Shown: positions 34,173 to 46,670, counted from the first letter of the stretch. The stretch is DNA of 64,000 bases from Distichodus sexfasciatus (GCA_032718565.1 JAVGVS010000002.1:11542218-11606217), one strand, 5' to 3'. The notes: generated from the letters alone by a model not told the origin. A program made the numbers and translations.

Positions 34173-35788
34173 CAGTGCCTTGAAAAAGTATTCATACCCC
34201 TTGAACTTTTACACATTTTGACACCTTACAACCACAAACTGAAATGTTTTCATTGAGAGTTTCTGTGATAGACCAACACAAAGTAGCACATAATTGTGAA
34301 GTGGTACGAAAATGATACATGGTTTTCAAAATTTCAAGCAAATAAAAATCGGAAAAGTGTGGCGTGTATTTGTATTCAGCCCCCTGTACCCTGATACCCC
34401 TAAATAAAATCCAGTGCAATCAATTGCTTTCAGAAGTCACCTAACTAGATAATAGAGTTCACCTGTGTGTAATTTAGTCTCATTATAAATACACCTGTTC
34501 TGTGAAGGCCTCAGTGGTTTGTTAGAGAACATTAGTGAACAAACAGCATCATGAAGACCAAGGAACTCACCAGACAGGTCAGGGATAAAGTTGTAGATAA
34601 GTTTAAAGCAGCGTTAGGATATAAAAAAAATCCCAAGCTTTGAACATCTCAAGGAGCACTGTTCAATCCATCATCCAAAAATGTAAAAAGTATGCTACAA
34701 CTGCAAACCTACCAAGACATGGCCGTCCACCTAAACTGACAGACAGAGCAAGGAGAGCACTGGTCAGAGAAGCTTCCAAGAGGCCCATGGTCACTCTGGA
34801 GAAGCTGCAGAAATCCACAGCTCAGGTGGGAGAATCTGTCTACAGGACAACTGTAAGTCCTGTACTCCAGAAAATCTGGCCTATATGGAAGAGTGGCAAG
34901 AAGAAAGCCATTGTTGACAGAAAGACATAAAAAGTCCTGTTTGCAGTTTGCCAGGAGCCATGTAAGGGACACAGCAAACATGTGAAAGAAGGTGCTCTGG
35001 TCAGACGAGACCAAAGTTGAACTTTTGGGCCTAAATGCAAAGCGCTACGTGTGGCGGAAAAGTAACACTGCTCATCACCCTGAATACACCATCCCCACTG
35101 TGAAACATGGTGGTGGCAGCATCATGCTGTGGGGATGCGTTTCTTCAGCAGGGACAGGGAAGCTGGTCAGAGTTGATGGGAAGATCGATGGAGCTAAATA
35201 CAGGGCAGTCCTGGAAGAAAGCCTGTTGGAGGCTGCAAAGGACTTGAGACTGGGAAGGAGATTCACCTTCCAGCAAGACAATGACCCCAAACATACAGCA
35301 AGAGCTACAACGGAATGGTTTAGATCAAAGAATATTCATGTGTTAGAATGGCCCAGTCAAAGTCCAGACCTAAATCCCTTGAGCATCTGTGACAAGACTT
35401 GAAAATTGCTGTTCACAGATGCTCTCCATCCAATCTGGCTGAGTTTGAGCTATTTTGCTACGAAGAATGGGCAATAATTTCAGTCTCTAGATGTGCAAAG
35501 CTGGTAGAGACATACCCCAAAAGACTGGCAGCTGTAATTGCAGCGAAAGGTGGCTCTACAAAGTATTGACGCAGGGGGGCTGAACACAAATGCACGCCAC
35601 ACTTTTCTGATTTTTATTTGCTCAAGATTTTGAAAACCACATATCATTTTTGTGCCACTTCACAATTATGTGCTACTTTGTGTTGGTCTATCACAGAAAA
35701 TCTCAATGAAAAACATTTCAGTTTGTGGTTGTAAGGTGTCAAAATGTGTTAAAAGTTCAAGGGGTATGAATACTTTCTCAGGGCACTG
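34173..35788 (+). mobile_element. Tc1/mariner transposon, near full length
   Basis: A 1616-bp element begins CAGTGCCTTGAAAAAGTATT and ends in the matching inverted sequence, with a TA dinucleotide on each side (34171-34172 and 35789-35790) as expected of Tc1 insertion. The terminal inverted repeats are long, about 210 bp, and still nearly matching. Inside is a decayed transposase on the + strand. Length, TIR size and TA target fit fish Tc1-like elements. Confidence 0.95.
34551..35569 (+). pseudogene. Tc1-like transposase, frameshifted
   Basis: Cut-and-paste transposase remnant. The start at 34551 is followed by a frame change in an A-run near 34622-34630. The next open stretch has a helix-turn-helix segment and the GRPPKLT motif (34640-34930). 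A break follows at 34928-34930, and then a catalytic stretch (34992-35402) holding WSDETK (first Asp) and QQDNDPKHTA (second Asp). The third acidic residue should follow SPDLNP, but a one-base loss there shifts the frame and a stop lies at 35399-35401. The remaining homology runs to a TGA at 35567-35569. At least three lesions make it non-functional. An intact fish Tc1 transposase is about 340 residues. Confidence 0.93.
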
Positions 35789-35790
35789 TA

Positions 35791-38210
35791 AGGTTTAGCA
35801 TGCATTTAGCACTCTGAAAAGATTTGTTAGAGTCCCTACTTCCCATCTTTGTGTGAGACACTCACCTGCCTGGTATGTACATATATGTTTTATAAAATCA
35901 GCAACCAGCTATGAAAAGTGAAAGTTTAAGGAAGGGGGGAAATCAATAGGAAGTTTTAATAGGTTTTATGTGGGTAATGATAGAGGAGGTTAAGGGGTAG
36001 GCCATGGGTTAATGGTACTATCAGGACACAGACCAAGTTAAGTGCAAAGGAAAGGTCTACCACCAGAGGTTAATTAACCTTTTTAAACCCCAAGGTGTTG
36101 GAACACACATACATATTGAATGGAAGCTGCCACAAAAAGCCTGCAGGTCACGGTTAATACATTCTGCACGTTACAATTAAAACATCATCAGACCACTCCA
36201 AATCTCGATTTAAGAGCCATTTATGAGGCACAAACTCGGAAGGCAATTTATTACAGTCAAAAGCTATCTGAACGGAGGGCAGCAGGGTTACCAGATATAT
36301 AATTTGAGTCAATGGCAAAGCGGCTAAAGGGACGGTAAGGCCAGTGATGCAAGCACAAAAGGCGTCCGTGCATTTTTCTTCTCCTTTCTCTGCGTTTCAA
36401 CCATTTTAACTGCACAAACTGGCTTTCGATGTCAGGAGAATGAATTTGCAAAAAAAAAAAAGAAAGAAACAGAAAGAAAATAACTATATCGTAAAAAATT
36501 CATTTAAAACGTGCAGAGAAAATTCACTTAAAACGTGCCCAGTTTTGCTATTTACAAAGAACTTAGATGACCTGTGAGTCTAAAAAAATGTTTACTTTTT
36601 ACTTGCTAGCAAATGGTGGACCTGAATAAATGTTGTTGATTTGGTGAGCACAAAATAAACCTTGTTAAATAGTGGTTTTTACAGCCTTGCTTTTTAACGG
36701 AGCGCCGACACTGGATAAGCTTTTAATAAATCCGTACTGGAGTGAAATGAAAATAAAAAAATAATAAATAGAAAGATGAGGGAACGGGAGGGGGGATGTT
36801 TTCAGTCCTGCATTTGTAAAGCCAGACCTTGGCAATTTGAAAACTGCATCAAACTACCTTGTTGGTTTGCTCCTGTTGTAAAAAGGCACATCTACAAAGC
36901 AGTTTTCCAATACTGCGTGCAAGATCCTGACGTGTGTAGCACAAAACTCCAGCCTCGGGGCATATTTTTCCAACCCTCAAAACATAACTTTTTCTCCCAT
37001 TTCGACTGCACAGCGCGGTAATTAAAAGTCTAAACTACTGCAATTCGTGAAACACTCCAATCCACGTTTTATCGATTCGTAGCAAATAATGAAATATAGA
37101 TATGGAGAAAAGTACTTGGGATAACTTATGAAACACTACATAGGATCAAACGGCAAAGTTTCCACTTTCAACACCACATTCCCCGCGTTCCCCAAGCGAC
37201 TGGTATCCCTGCCGATGCCTGCGCTCTGGAGTTCTCTCCCCAAGGCCGGCCGTTCCAGAGGGAGATTAAGCAGGAAGCTGAGCTCTCGCTCATCCTCCTT
37301 CCTCTGGAGCCTTTTCATTCAGTGCCAGTAGATGAGTTGGGGAGGGGGGTTTGGGGTATATAAAATTATGAAACTCCTAAAGACGAGGCCCAAGCCGTTC
37401 AACCCCCCCCCCAACCCCCCACACCTGCCTATCTACACCCAAAAACAAAAGCAACAAAGCAATCCCCACTGGAACCGGGCCGTCCTCAGCTTCAGCAGCA
37501 GCAGCAGCAAGAGCCAGAGCCGGAGCGGCGGCGAGAGGCTCATATCCACGCCCATGATGTAACGAACCTGCAAGGTTCCCCTCTTCCAAAAAAAAAAAAA
37601 AAAGGAAGAGAAAAGGGGGAAAAAGAAAGAAAAATCTCTTCTCCTCTTCCCTACTCTGCTTTTGGGGATGTGCTCTCTCTTTGACTTTAGGGAGAAAGTC
37701 TCTCTCTCCTTCTTTTAGGTACAAGCCCAAAGTTTGAGCCTGCTCGATCCGAATCTCGCACCCTCTCTCCCGCCATCAGCACTATTCCCAAGGTGCGCTC
37801 CTTTCCGAGTAATTGCCCTGTTTTTCCGAATGCGCTGGAATCCGGCACCATGCCGATGCCGCGCTTTAATTTGCTGGTAAATAGGCTTTCTGCTAAGTTT
37901 AAAGGCGCGGGGCCCGTTGGGGGAATTAGCCGCGGAGAGGTATATGGGGAGCCGGGGAGGAATCATTAGGAGGCGAGGAGGCACCTTGTTTCTGGCTGTG
38001 CATCGAGGAACACTCGTGGAAAGCGGGGTAAAGCTGCACACACACTTCATGACAGTAAGCAGGCTGACCCTCACACACTCTTCCCTTCAAATTTCACCCA
38101 CTGAACCGTACTGCCAATCATGAGATTGAGGAGCTCAACATCACGTGTGGAAACTTCACACAAAAGCAACGCTTCTTTTGTACAAAAGTCCTGCAGAGCA
38201 GCGTTCAAAC
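35791..38210. other. Repeat-poor block with GC-rich right half
   Basis: 37130-38060 is GC-rich with CpG, homopolymer runs (C at 37401-37408, A at 37589-37603) and a (CAG)n run at 37494-37508. The minus-strand open frames over it are low complexity. Candidate regulatory sequence. No exon supported. Confidence 0.4.
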
Positions 38211-38802
38211 CAGTGTTGGGGAAGCTACAATTACAAACTACTTAGGATTAAATGTAACTCAGATGTTTTAGTAGCTGCATTGCAAGCTACGGAGAAAAAG
38301 TAGTTAACTATACTGTTAGAACGAATGGGTAGAAAAATTACACATTTTACACATTTTGTGATATTGATTAATAAAATTGTGTTGGAAAAAGTCAGACCTT
38401 TTACACATAGTCATGTGTAGTTTTAAAATGTACACAACATGTGCATTTGTTCACAGCATTCAACGCATTATGTGTAACCAAGGACAGCACATGTGTTAAT
38501 ATTATACGTTTAAACATCTTTGTGTTACCTTTCGCTGTCAAAAGTGTTAACACAGTGAATTTGTTAAAATTAGCACAAAAACGTTAAGCGTTAAACACAA
38601 AATTCATCCATTAATGTGCTTACAGTCTGTTCCAAAAATTTACACTGAAGCTATTTCATCCAGTAAGATTTCTACTGTAGGATACGTTTAAAATTCATTA
38701 AAAAGGGAAACATTATCTACATTTTCAAATGAAATGTCAAATCACAATAGTGTTTAAATTAAAATGTTACATATTGTATGTTGAGAGCATTTTGGGGGGG
38801 TT

Positions 38803-39655
38803 TTCTATCTCTAGTTTAAAGTTTTTTTAATATTTTATAGCTTATGTATATCTATTTTGCTACTCTATGTGACATATTTGTATTTGTATTTATATATTTT
38901 TCTTACTTATTTGCTTTATCTGTTCATACTGTGGAAGCTGGAGCCGCGCAGTGTTGGGCAGTAACGGAATACATGTACCGGCGTTACGTATTTAGAATAC
39001 AAAATATGAGTAACTGTATTCCGTTACAGTTACCGTTTAAATAGGTGATAATTAGAATACAGTTACTTTGTTGAAATAAATGGATTACACTGCGGTCTTT
39101 TCCTGTTTCATATGTTAGGCTATCCCCTCTCTATCCCCTCTCTAATTTTGGTAATTCCACACATTGCCGGAAACCCAAACAAAACACGCAATAAGAGGCT
39201 CTAATGTAAGCGTCCTGTTAATGTTGGTGGTGTCAGTTACACAATGGACCCGGAGCCAGCACAACAGAGCCAGCAGTGCCCGGGCAGGAATGCATTTCTT
39301 ACTCGGAAATTTCGTCTTTGCTCCTCTACCGTAAATATATTGTCTATTCAGGGAGATTTGGGCTTAACAGCCAATTGGTAGAGAAAAACAAACAAGAATT
39401 TGCAGGATGTGATTGCTACATTCATGTAGTTGTAAAAAGCATGACAGCATATTAAGTAATCCAAAGTATTCAGAATACGTTACTCACATTGAGTAACTTA
39501 ACGGAATACGTTACAAACTACATTTTGGGGCATGTATTCTGTAATCTGTAGTGGAATACATTTTAAAAGTAACCTTCCCAACACTGGAGCCGCGTGTCTC
39601 GTCTCTCTATGTACGTGTACATAGTTGGGATGACAAAGTTTACCTTGACTTTGAC
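38803..39655 (+). mobile_element. Repeat D, LINE-like 3' tail, split by a hAT insertion
   Basis: Left half TATCTCTAGTTTAAAGTT to GGAAGCTG and right half GTCTCGTCTCTCTATGTACG to GACTTTGACTTTGA. Joined across the insertion they match the copies at 50105 and 54144. The right end has a short TTTGAC tandem tail, like the 3' ends of fish LINEs. No reverse-transcriptase sequence. Confidence 0.75.
38949..39586. mobile_element. hAT non-autonomous element, 638 bp
   Basis: Inverted ends CAGTGTTGGG and CCCAACACTG with an exact 8-bp target duplication GAGCCGCG (38941-38948, 39587-39594). Subterminal regions repeat GGAATAC and GTTAC motifs in both orientations. No transposase. It sits inside repeat D, so it is the younger insertion. 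Confidence 0.95.
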
Positions 39656-39945
39656 TTTGATAAATATGGCCACAGATTGTTGCTTCCAAATAAAGTCAAG
39701 GTGGACTCCATTCTCCAACTCCTTGCAGCTGACAAGAGTGTGCTGTAATGCAATGAGCTTATCAGATGCCACTTATGCCAATTTAAACCCAATAAGAAAC
39801 ACCTGCTTAAAATATTTTTCTTTCTAATTAGAGGAAAATATCTTTTTGTGTTGTAGAGAGTAGGCATATGCCCCTCTACATCACTTGTAAAAAAAAAAAA
39901 AAAAAAACCCAAAGCTACATCATTTTAATAGTAGATTAACTACCT

Positions 39946-40967
39946 ATAAGACACACACACAAAAAAGTTGGTAGTGTATCTACTTGTTTCTGGCAACTCT
40001 GATTAAAACTTAACACTGAGCTGAATTAATATACAAAAATTACATATGGTACAAACAAGGACACTGCAGATTTAGATACAAAGCCTGCATAATTTCAGGA
40101 TCTGTTCAGGAGAAACACACACACACAAAAGAAAATGCACATTAAAAAAAAAAGACCTAAAGGTAAACGCTCTACATTAAATATTTTCTCAACAGAGGTT
40201 AAGAATAATTCTGTGTGTATCAACCCCGGGGCTTATAAAACTCCATTAAAAATGCACAAACATTTTTAATATTAATATCTGCCAGTTTATTGTTTCATAA
40301 AGAATTATTAAAACAAAATGTCCTATTGAGAGCCAACGGTTCAGCTACAACTCCAGGCTCTGTAAACTCTGCTCAAGTCGAAGTCTTTCGGTTTGTGGCA
40401 ACCATCTGCGATTCGGATCTCTGGGGAGAGTCTTCAGGGAGACCTCAGTTAATTAACCAGAATGCAACCTACATGTTATCTGTTCAAACACACAGGAAAC
40501 ATTAGCGAGTGAGTGGCCTAAAATACACACACCATGGGGGAAACAAGACAGTAGTTCTCTGTAAAGTGGAGATGAGTAGGTGTCTGTCGCAGACGCATCA
40601 AGCAAATACTAACAAAACTCTGCACTTCTTTGTTACTAAGAAAGGTATGAATCTGAGCTGGTTTTAATACAAATATAGTGTGAAAAATCTAGGAAATAGC
40701 TTTGTATACCAGGGAAGAGTACATTAAAAGTCAGTACTAATACTCCCTGAGAATGTTTGAGCAGAAATTAATAGACTGGCATTCACCCAGACTAATGATT
40801 GAAATGAATCAATAATTGCACAGCATGATGATGTGTGATGTGTATATGACGAATGTGGTAGAACATGATCTATTAGCTAAGCTAATCAATGAGTGTAGAC
40901 TTGCTAGTTTACATTTACAACATTAAAGCACCACTGTTGTCTGGAGTGATGCACATTTCCTAATTAG
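39946..40967. other. Unassigned
   Basis: Unique AT-rich sequence with no exon. Confidence 0.45.
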
Positions 40968-41250
40968 CAGTGTTGAGGAAGTTACTTTCAAACGGTAGCT
41001 TTTCAAGCTACAAGCTACTTATGATTAAAAGTAGTAAAGCTACAACCAAGCTACTGTTTCAAAAGCTGCTGAGAAAAAGTAGCTAACTACAGTACATGCA
41101 AGCTATTTCACATCTTCACCAAGGTGGACTCCATCCTCCGACTCCATTTCACAGCTGTGCTGTGATGCAATTAGTGTGGAAAGCGTGGGCTTATCAATTT
41201 TCCAGTCCGAAACACCTGCTAGTTGAAAACACTTTGTAAAGCGTGAAAAT
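40968..41250 (+). mobile_element. Repeat X, uninterrupted 5' part
   Basis: CAGTGTTGAGGAAGTTACTT, then GCTACAAGCTACTTATGATT and GAGAAAAAGTAGCTAACTAC lead straight into GGTGGACTCCATCCTCCGAC and AACACCTGCTAGTTGAAAA. This contiguous order shows that the left end and the internal block belong to one element. The CAGTGTTGGGGAAG start is typical of hAT-like fish repeats. Confidence 0.7.
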
Positions 41251-41814
41251 TAATGATATGTTTTGTAATGACGAAGCTTTTGCCACACTATTTGTTAAAC
41301 GAAGGTTAGCTACTGGAGAATCTTCAGTATTTAAAGGTAGTCTTGCCACTGAAAAAATGATATCATTTTTTTGCAATATCTCTAATTTTACAAGGCTAAA
41401 AGTCCTTTGCGTTTTTTACTTTCATCACTTTATCATTTTATTATCAAGGGACAGATCTGCCAACCTGAACTTCTGGAACCAATGCCTGGTGATGCGTTCA
41501 TTGACAGAATTATCCCAAAAGGCTTGACAAATTCGGCGACTTGATTCGGCTGCGGACAGATCCACCTTAAAGTCATAAAGCAAGCAACCCCCAACCAACT
41601 GCTTCGACACCTCCATTTCTCTTTGCCCCTACTCGAGCTATGACTGCTGTATGTAAATGCACAAAATGCTTGTATAGGACAAGGTCAATGGCCCAACTCC
41701 CATCTCTACCACTTTTCTGGGATCTAACACACTTTTTTCCATCTCAGTGATGGCACCTTCCATTGCGAGGTCATAAACGGCGAGAACTTTTTTGGTTACC
41801 TTGTAGTTTGCTAC

Positions 41815-41975
41815 TCCCCAGCATCACTAATTAGGAACCGTCTCAGTGGAGCAATTTGGAGTTGATGGTCAGTAGTTAAATTTGAGTATTTCTAGCGGTA
41901 GGAGAAAGCTGGATTTGAACCTACAACGTCTTGCTCCATAGACGCGTATGTTACCTCTAGGCTGTTGTGACTAAG
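41815..41975 (-). repeat. Weak C-like repeat fragment
   Basis: GGAGCAATTTGGAGTTGATG and AAAGCTGGATTTGAACCTAC resemble the middle and right part of repeat C (GGCAACTTGGAGTTAAGG; GAGCTG-ATT-AACCT). Much diverged. Confidence 0.4.
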
Positions 41976-42935
41976 CTAATTACCTTAAATGTATTAAAGA
42001 TGGTAAAAAAAACCTCATACTAATAGATGAAAATTGCCAGATGGAAAAATACAGATGAAATATTTGGACTAAATTCAGACTGCAGCCTGAGATCCAGGCA
42101 AAGGTTAATAGTTAAAAATACATCAATATTCTCACACACATATTAGTCCTGGAAATCAAAAACAACAGCATCTCTGATTCTCTGTTGAACCAAACCCATT
42201 CATATTGCATGCTGCACGAAATGTACTCATGCTTTTGGCGAAAATGATGCAATCGCTTCAGTTCGGCAAGTTGCTGCTGCGTACAGGTCTGATAAGTGAC
42301 GGCTTGTTTGACTCCTCCAAAGATGCTCTGCATCGGCATCTTCGAGTCACTTTTGAAGGAGGAGAATCAGCATAATTAAGACGGACGTATCAGGAGCAGC
42401 AGAGTGCTAATAATACGTTGAAATGAAAGACGCACGCACCCAGACCTCCTTTGCATAGAATCGCTTTGAAATAAAAGACAAAATATCTCGGGAGAATAAA
42501 CCCATTATAATGAGATAAAAGAACGCTAAAAATACGACTCTCGGCAAAGTGAATTAGCTGCTTGTTGTCAGTTCACTCGGGCTAACACTATGGAAATGGT
42601 TTAACTTTGACTCCGCTGCATTCCGAGGAATGCATGCAGGGACGAGTCAGGCCTAACTCCGACATTAGCGTAGACTTCAGCAGGTCTCCCTCCCACAGGT
42701 AAGAGGCAGCGTGGACATTTAAAATCGTGATATGAGTTTAGACGTTTAAACTTTAGAGGCAAAAAACTGGTGACAGATTCCCCCTCCTCCTCCTCTCATG
42801 GAAGGATGATTTTCTCTTTTTAAAAAAGTTCTAAATTCTGATATTCATTCCCAAAAGTGGTTTGTCTATGACAAATGCAACTGTGATGGACGTCTAAATA
42901 TCGCGAGCACACTACCAGACTATTCCCAAACGGAA

Positions 42936-42965
42936 CACGCGCACACACACACACGCACACGCACA
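42936..42965 (+). repeat. (CA)n/(CG CA) microsatellite
   Basis: ACACGCGCACACACACACAC-like run of about 30 bases. Confidence 0.88.
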
Positions 42966-44357
42966 AATTCAATACCCTCTCATTCTAATGCCTGATGGCT
43001 GAATGACAGCTTTCAAGAGAGTTAGTGTCCCCCATCGTCAATTAGGAGCAAACCTCATTGACACGCATAAAACCCAGCCATCCTGCGGTTGCGGTAATTG
43101 CAGCCATGACAGTTTATCATTATCCATGAAAACCACTGGGTTTTGCAAGCTTTTATTTTTTTCAATGGCCCTCCTCAACTGAAGAGTCACTCCATTTTTT
43201 TGTGTCTGTTTGTTTCCATGTGATTATTTTTTTCCCAGGGCCAAACAGTCATTTTACTTTAATGAGTGCGCCGTTTTCGAGCGTGACGAAACTGCGTAGA
43301 GTGTGGAGAGGCAGGTTGCAGAGGCTGATTGAGAGTTTTAATCAAGGCCACCAAAGGTAGACAATAGGCAATTCCAGCAAATTGCTTTTGAAAATCCTCG
43401 GCAGACTTTCCATCCGTTTGCATTGTAAGCCCCGCACCAAACCCGCCCTAATCTTTCTGTTTATTTGTCGCTTCAACTCTGTCCACAACTTCATTTTCAT
43501 TTCAGGTGGTAATCTGCCATTTGCATTTTAGTATCTGCAAATATTTTTTTTGCAATTTGGAAATTTGAGATTAAAGAAAAAGTCAAATATGAGGAAAACG
43601 ACTTTCAGTAACTTTCCGTACAGAAAGAATTTGATAATTCCTTTCAAATAAGACTGTTGCTAATACCCAGTAGCACCACTACAGCTGATTATAACCAAGC
43701 TGCAATCAATTTCTTAATAATTAATCAGGGTATTAATTTCTGAATGTATTTAACTCACATTACTATTTGCTCCTTTAGGTGCATGAAATATCGACACCCA
43801 TTATCCTTCAAAAACTCCTTCAAGGCAAGAGTAGAAACGGTGAAAAAAGCCTGTGTTTGTTTTTGACCAGGTGATTTGATGTGTTCTGGAGGTGCAGCCG
43901 AGTTGTTGCTTATGACATCTTCAAGCTTAGGGTTACCTTCTCTTTCTTTTGAATGATTCATGAGGTGAAATTCAATACTATTGGACTGGAGTGAGGGGAC
44001 TCAAAAAAAAGAGAGCGAGAGAAGAAGTTGAATTACAAAACATTGTATTCTTTCATCTTGTGAAGTTTTTTGTGAGGAGCAAGGGTCAATTAAGAGTCCT
44101 CTGGCAACGGTGAGGATGAATAATGCACCGCGGGGCTGGAAAACCTTGGGAGAGTTGCTTTACTTGTGTAGATTATTGACGCTCATACCGTTTCCCCCCC
44201 ACACCCTCCTCTCTCCTCAGGTGAAAAAGGACCCTTTGTTTGTGGTGTCTCTAACTGCTCATGCCTCAATAGCCTGCAGGCAAAATGGGCCTAATTTGCA
44301 AAGGGCTGTTAGGGAGCCAATTATTATAATACTGAATGTTCTCGAATCACAATAAGT

Positions 44358-44400
44358 AAGAAAATAAATAAATAGATAAATAAATAGATAAATAAATAAG
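44358..44400 (+). repeat. (AAAT)n/(AGAT)n microsatellite
   Basis: Tetranucleotide run AAATAAATAAATAGATAAAT and on, about ten units. Confidence 0.92.
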
Positions 44401-45679
44401 TGGACCTACCAATATCATCATACATTTTAATGAACCTCTCATTAAAGATGTATTATATCAGTCTGGCGACTTGTAATGCTCCATTTCTGTTGCAGTGATT
44501 AACATCAACCTCCGATTCCTACCACAGGCCTGTTTTGTATTGAAAAAACTGAGAAATTGAACCATGCTCTTAAGCTCAGTTCATCTGACCTTGTGCAGGC
44601 CTTTATTTACTAAAAATGCTTGGCAGTCACCCCTTATGATTGCTAAAATTTGTATGTTTCATCTTGCAAATTATGCGGAAACCAGATAGATAGAGCGGTA
44701 TATTTGTAGATGATGATGATGTTATTACTCCTGACACTGACGTCTCAGATATGGTCTGAAATTCATTTTTGTGCTTGCCATTTTCACAGCGACCATAACT
44801 CAAGGACACGGTTCCGTCTGGTACTTCAGATACTGTGCCAGTGGCATTACTTAGAGACTCTTTACTCAGCAAGCACTAAAGACTCATGCATTTGATTTAC
44901 AGCACAAAACACAAAGCCTGTTTCATGCTGTAACAGACACATGCAACATCGGTATGCACAAAATTATTCCTCTGCAGTGAATGGTGAATTATCAATGTGA
45001 GAGAAATGTCCTTAGGCAACATATAATAATGGGGTCACTTCTGAGAAGAATGATATTTAGGCAGATTACCTTTAGAGTGCCACACAGGCAACACTAGATG
45101 TCAGTGTTCCCGCTAATGTGGACGGCGAGCTTTTTGCCTGCATGTTTGGAGGGTTTGGGGTGATGGGAAAGTGTGAGAATCGTGAAAACAGTAATGCTTG
45201 CACTTCACTATTTGAATCCTGCTGGATTTCTTTATCTACAAGGGACTGTCTTTGAGGAGTTGGCGCATTTACTGTGCCAAGCCTGATCAAAGGGCATCAC
45301 TTTGATCTTGCTCACATAACTAGTATAATTAGTGGAAATTTGCTGAGATATGTTTTCTCTTCCCTTTCGTTTCCTAAGATGCATCATCTAGAGGATAAAT
45401 TCCATTTTTACTCCCCTACAGAGAAAAAAGTATATATAAGATGTGGGCAACTCGCTTCAAAATTAAGTTTTTTATTTCAGTGTCGTCTTCAGCTTTACCA
45501 CAATAAACATCTCTAAGCTTTTTCATTGACAAAATAAATGACATGGTAAATAAATATACTTAGATATTTAAAATATGTATATTTGAGGCAAATCACCTAC
45601 ATATTATAGCCTGCCTTGTATTCATCAATACCGTTCAATCATATGAAATGAGAAATGAGGTCAGATTTTCTCTCACGCG

Positions 45680-45832
45680 CTTCATCAAATGCCAAGACGT
45701 CTCCAGTGACGTCACCGGCGTGCGTTCTGACGTCGTCATTAGTGAGCCAATAGGAGGCGACGCAAACCCGGAAGTTGGGAGTCAACGCAAAAGACCGCCT
45801 GTATTCAATTTGAAAAGGAGACACGCAATCAG
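45680..45832 (+). promoter_or_regulatory. Candidate CRE/CCAAT/ETS promoter with a possible non-coding first exon of arhgef39
   Basis: This short CpG-rich block has a perfect CRE palindrome TGACGTCA at 45707-45714, a second TGACGTCG at 45728-45735, a CCAAT box at 45747-45751, an ETS-type CCGGAAGT at 45768-45775 and a CHR-like TTTGAA at 45809-45814. There is no TATA box. A donor-like CAG/GTCAGT follows, with GT at 45833. The next coding exon on this strand is arhgef39 at 50.5 kb, preceded by a possible acceptor AG at 50501-50502. I therefore infer a TATA-less promoter plus untranslated first exon of that gene. Paired CCAAT and CHR sites are known from G2/M cell-cycle promoters. It could instead serve an unannotated transcript, or be part of an unrecognised repeat. 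Confidence 0.4.
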
Positions 45833-46202
45833 GTCAGTTGTTTTAATACATTTAATACACAACTTTAACTTCTTCACAAACACGCCAAATTTAAGGCCTG
45901 TAATATTACTCCTCTTCGCTTTTGATCGTGTCAGGTGATGGTAAACGTCCTGCCGTTTTCAAACAGGGCTAACGCATAATGCTAACATCGATGACAAATA
46001 TCCACAACGGCGACTTCACCGATGCTGTCACGTCATTAATTTGAGTGAAAAGTTGTAAATATTGGTCTGTTATGTTGTATTACGTTTGGGCTGGTAGGAA
46101 ATGAACAACAAAAAGTTATTCAAATCCAAAGTTATTTAAATAGAAATAAACTGCTGTATTTTATAAACATAGAAAGAAGAAATGACGTGGCGTTTCTTCA
46201 TC

Positions 46203-46670
46203 AGACAACATTTACAGTATTTAGCAGACGCTCTTATCCAGAGCGACTTACAACAGTGCTTTGTGGTCCACAACTGTTCTTAGATCTGTAAGCTATGTCA
46301 ACAACTGTAGTTAAACCAAATTACCACAGACTAAGTTTTATACTTTAACGAAAATGGGTTAGAGAAAACAAAAGTTCACAGACAGACATGCGTTAGTGGG
46401 TGGGTAGGACAACATAGAAGGTAAATTAGTCCCCTAGATACTCTTTGAAGAGGTGTGTCTTCAGACGACGTTTGAAGACAGCAAGGGCCTCGGTCGTTCT
46501 AACGGCAAGTTGGTTCCACCACTGAAGAGCCAGCACTGCAAAGAGTCTCGATGCATGTTTTCCTCTTCTCTTAAGTAGAGGTGGTTCCAAACGAGCAGCG
46601 CTTGATGCTCTCAGAGGCCGAGAAGCGACACGTTGTTTAATAAATAACATTTTATTTACCCTCCTCAAAA
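46203..46670. repeat. Interspersed repeat related to C, long copy
   Basis: Begins with TTAGCAGACGCTCTTATCCA, GAGCGACTTACAA. A segment follows that on the minus strand reads as 80 codons with W-x-NQLAVRTTEALAVFKRRL and LKTHLF. That pattern is the common fish repeat block in which this text recurs, so I treat it as a repeat, not a host gene. Confidence 0.65.

Larger units (their letters stand above)
38211..39945 (+). mobile_element. Repeat X, copy interrupted by D and hAT
   Basis: The left end CAGTGTTGGGGAAGCTACAA (38211) with AGCTAC/AGTTAACTA motifs matches the copy at 40968. The internal X block resumes at GATAAATATGGCCACAGATT (about 39656), and CAAAGCTACATCATTTTAAT near 39910 resembles the right part. 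Between lies repeat D, which itself holds a hAT element. The exact right terminus is not clear. Confidence 0.6.
41251..45679. other. Repeat-poor block upstream of the candidate promoter
   Basis: Apart from a weak C fragment and two microsatellites, this is unique. 42300-43200 and 43240-43450 are dense in TAAT, CAATTAGG and TTATCATTATCC-like motifs (for example around 43040-43130) and are the best conserved non-coding candidates here. No exon seen. Confidence 0.4.

Noticed and set aside
37377..38074. Minus-strand open frames in the GC-rich block
   Set aside because: Low complexity (poly-Phe, poly-Ala, poly-Glu) derived from homopolymers and a (CAG)n run.
46426..46668. 80-codon minus-strand open frame with WNQLAVRTTEALAVFKRRL
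   Set aside because: It is continuous with a repeat whose opening motif recurs at 10010 and 48040, and this type of block is common in fish repeats. No splice or start context for a host gene.
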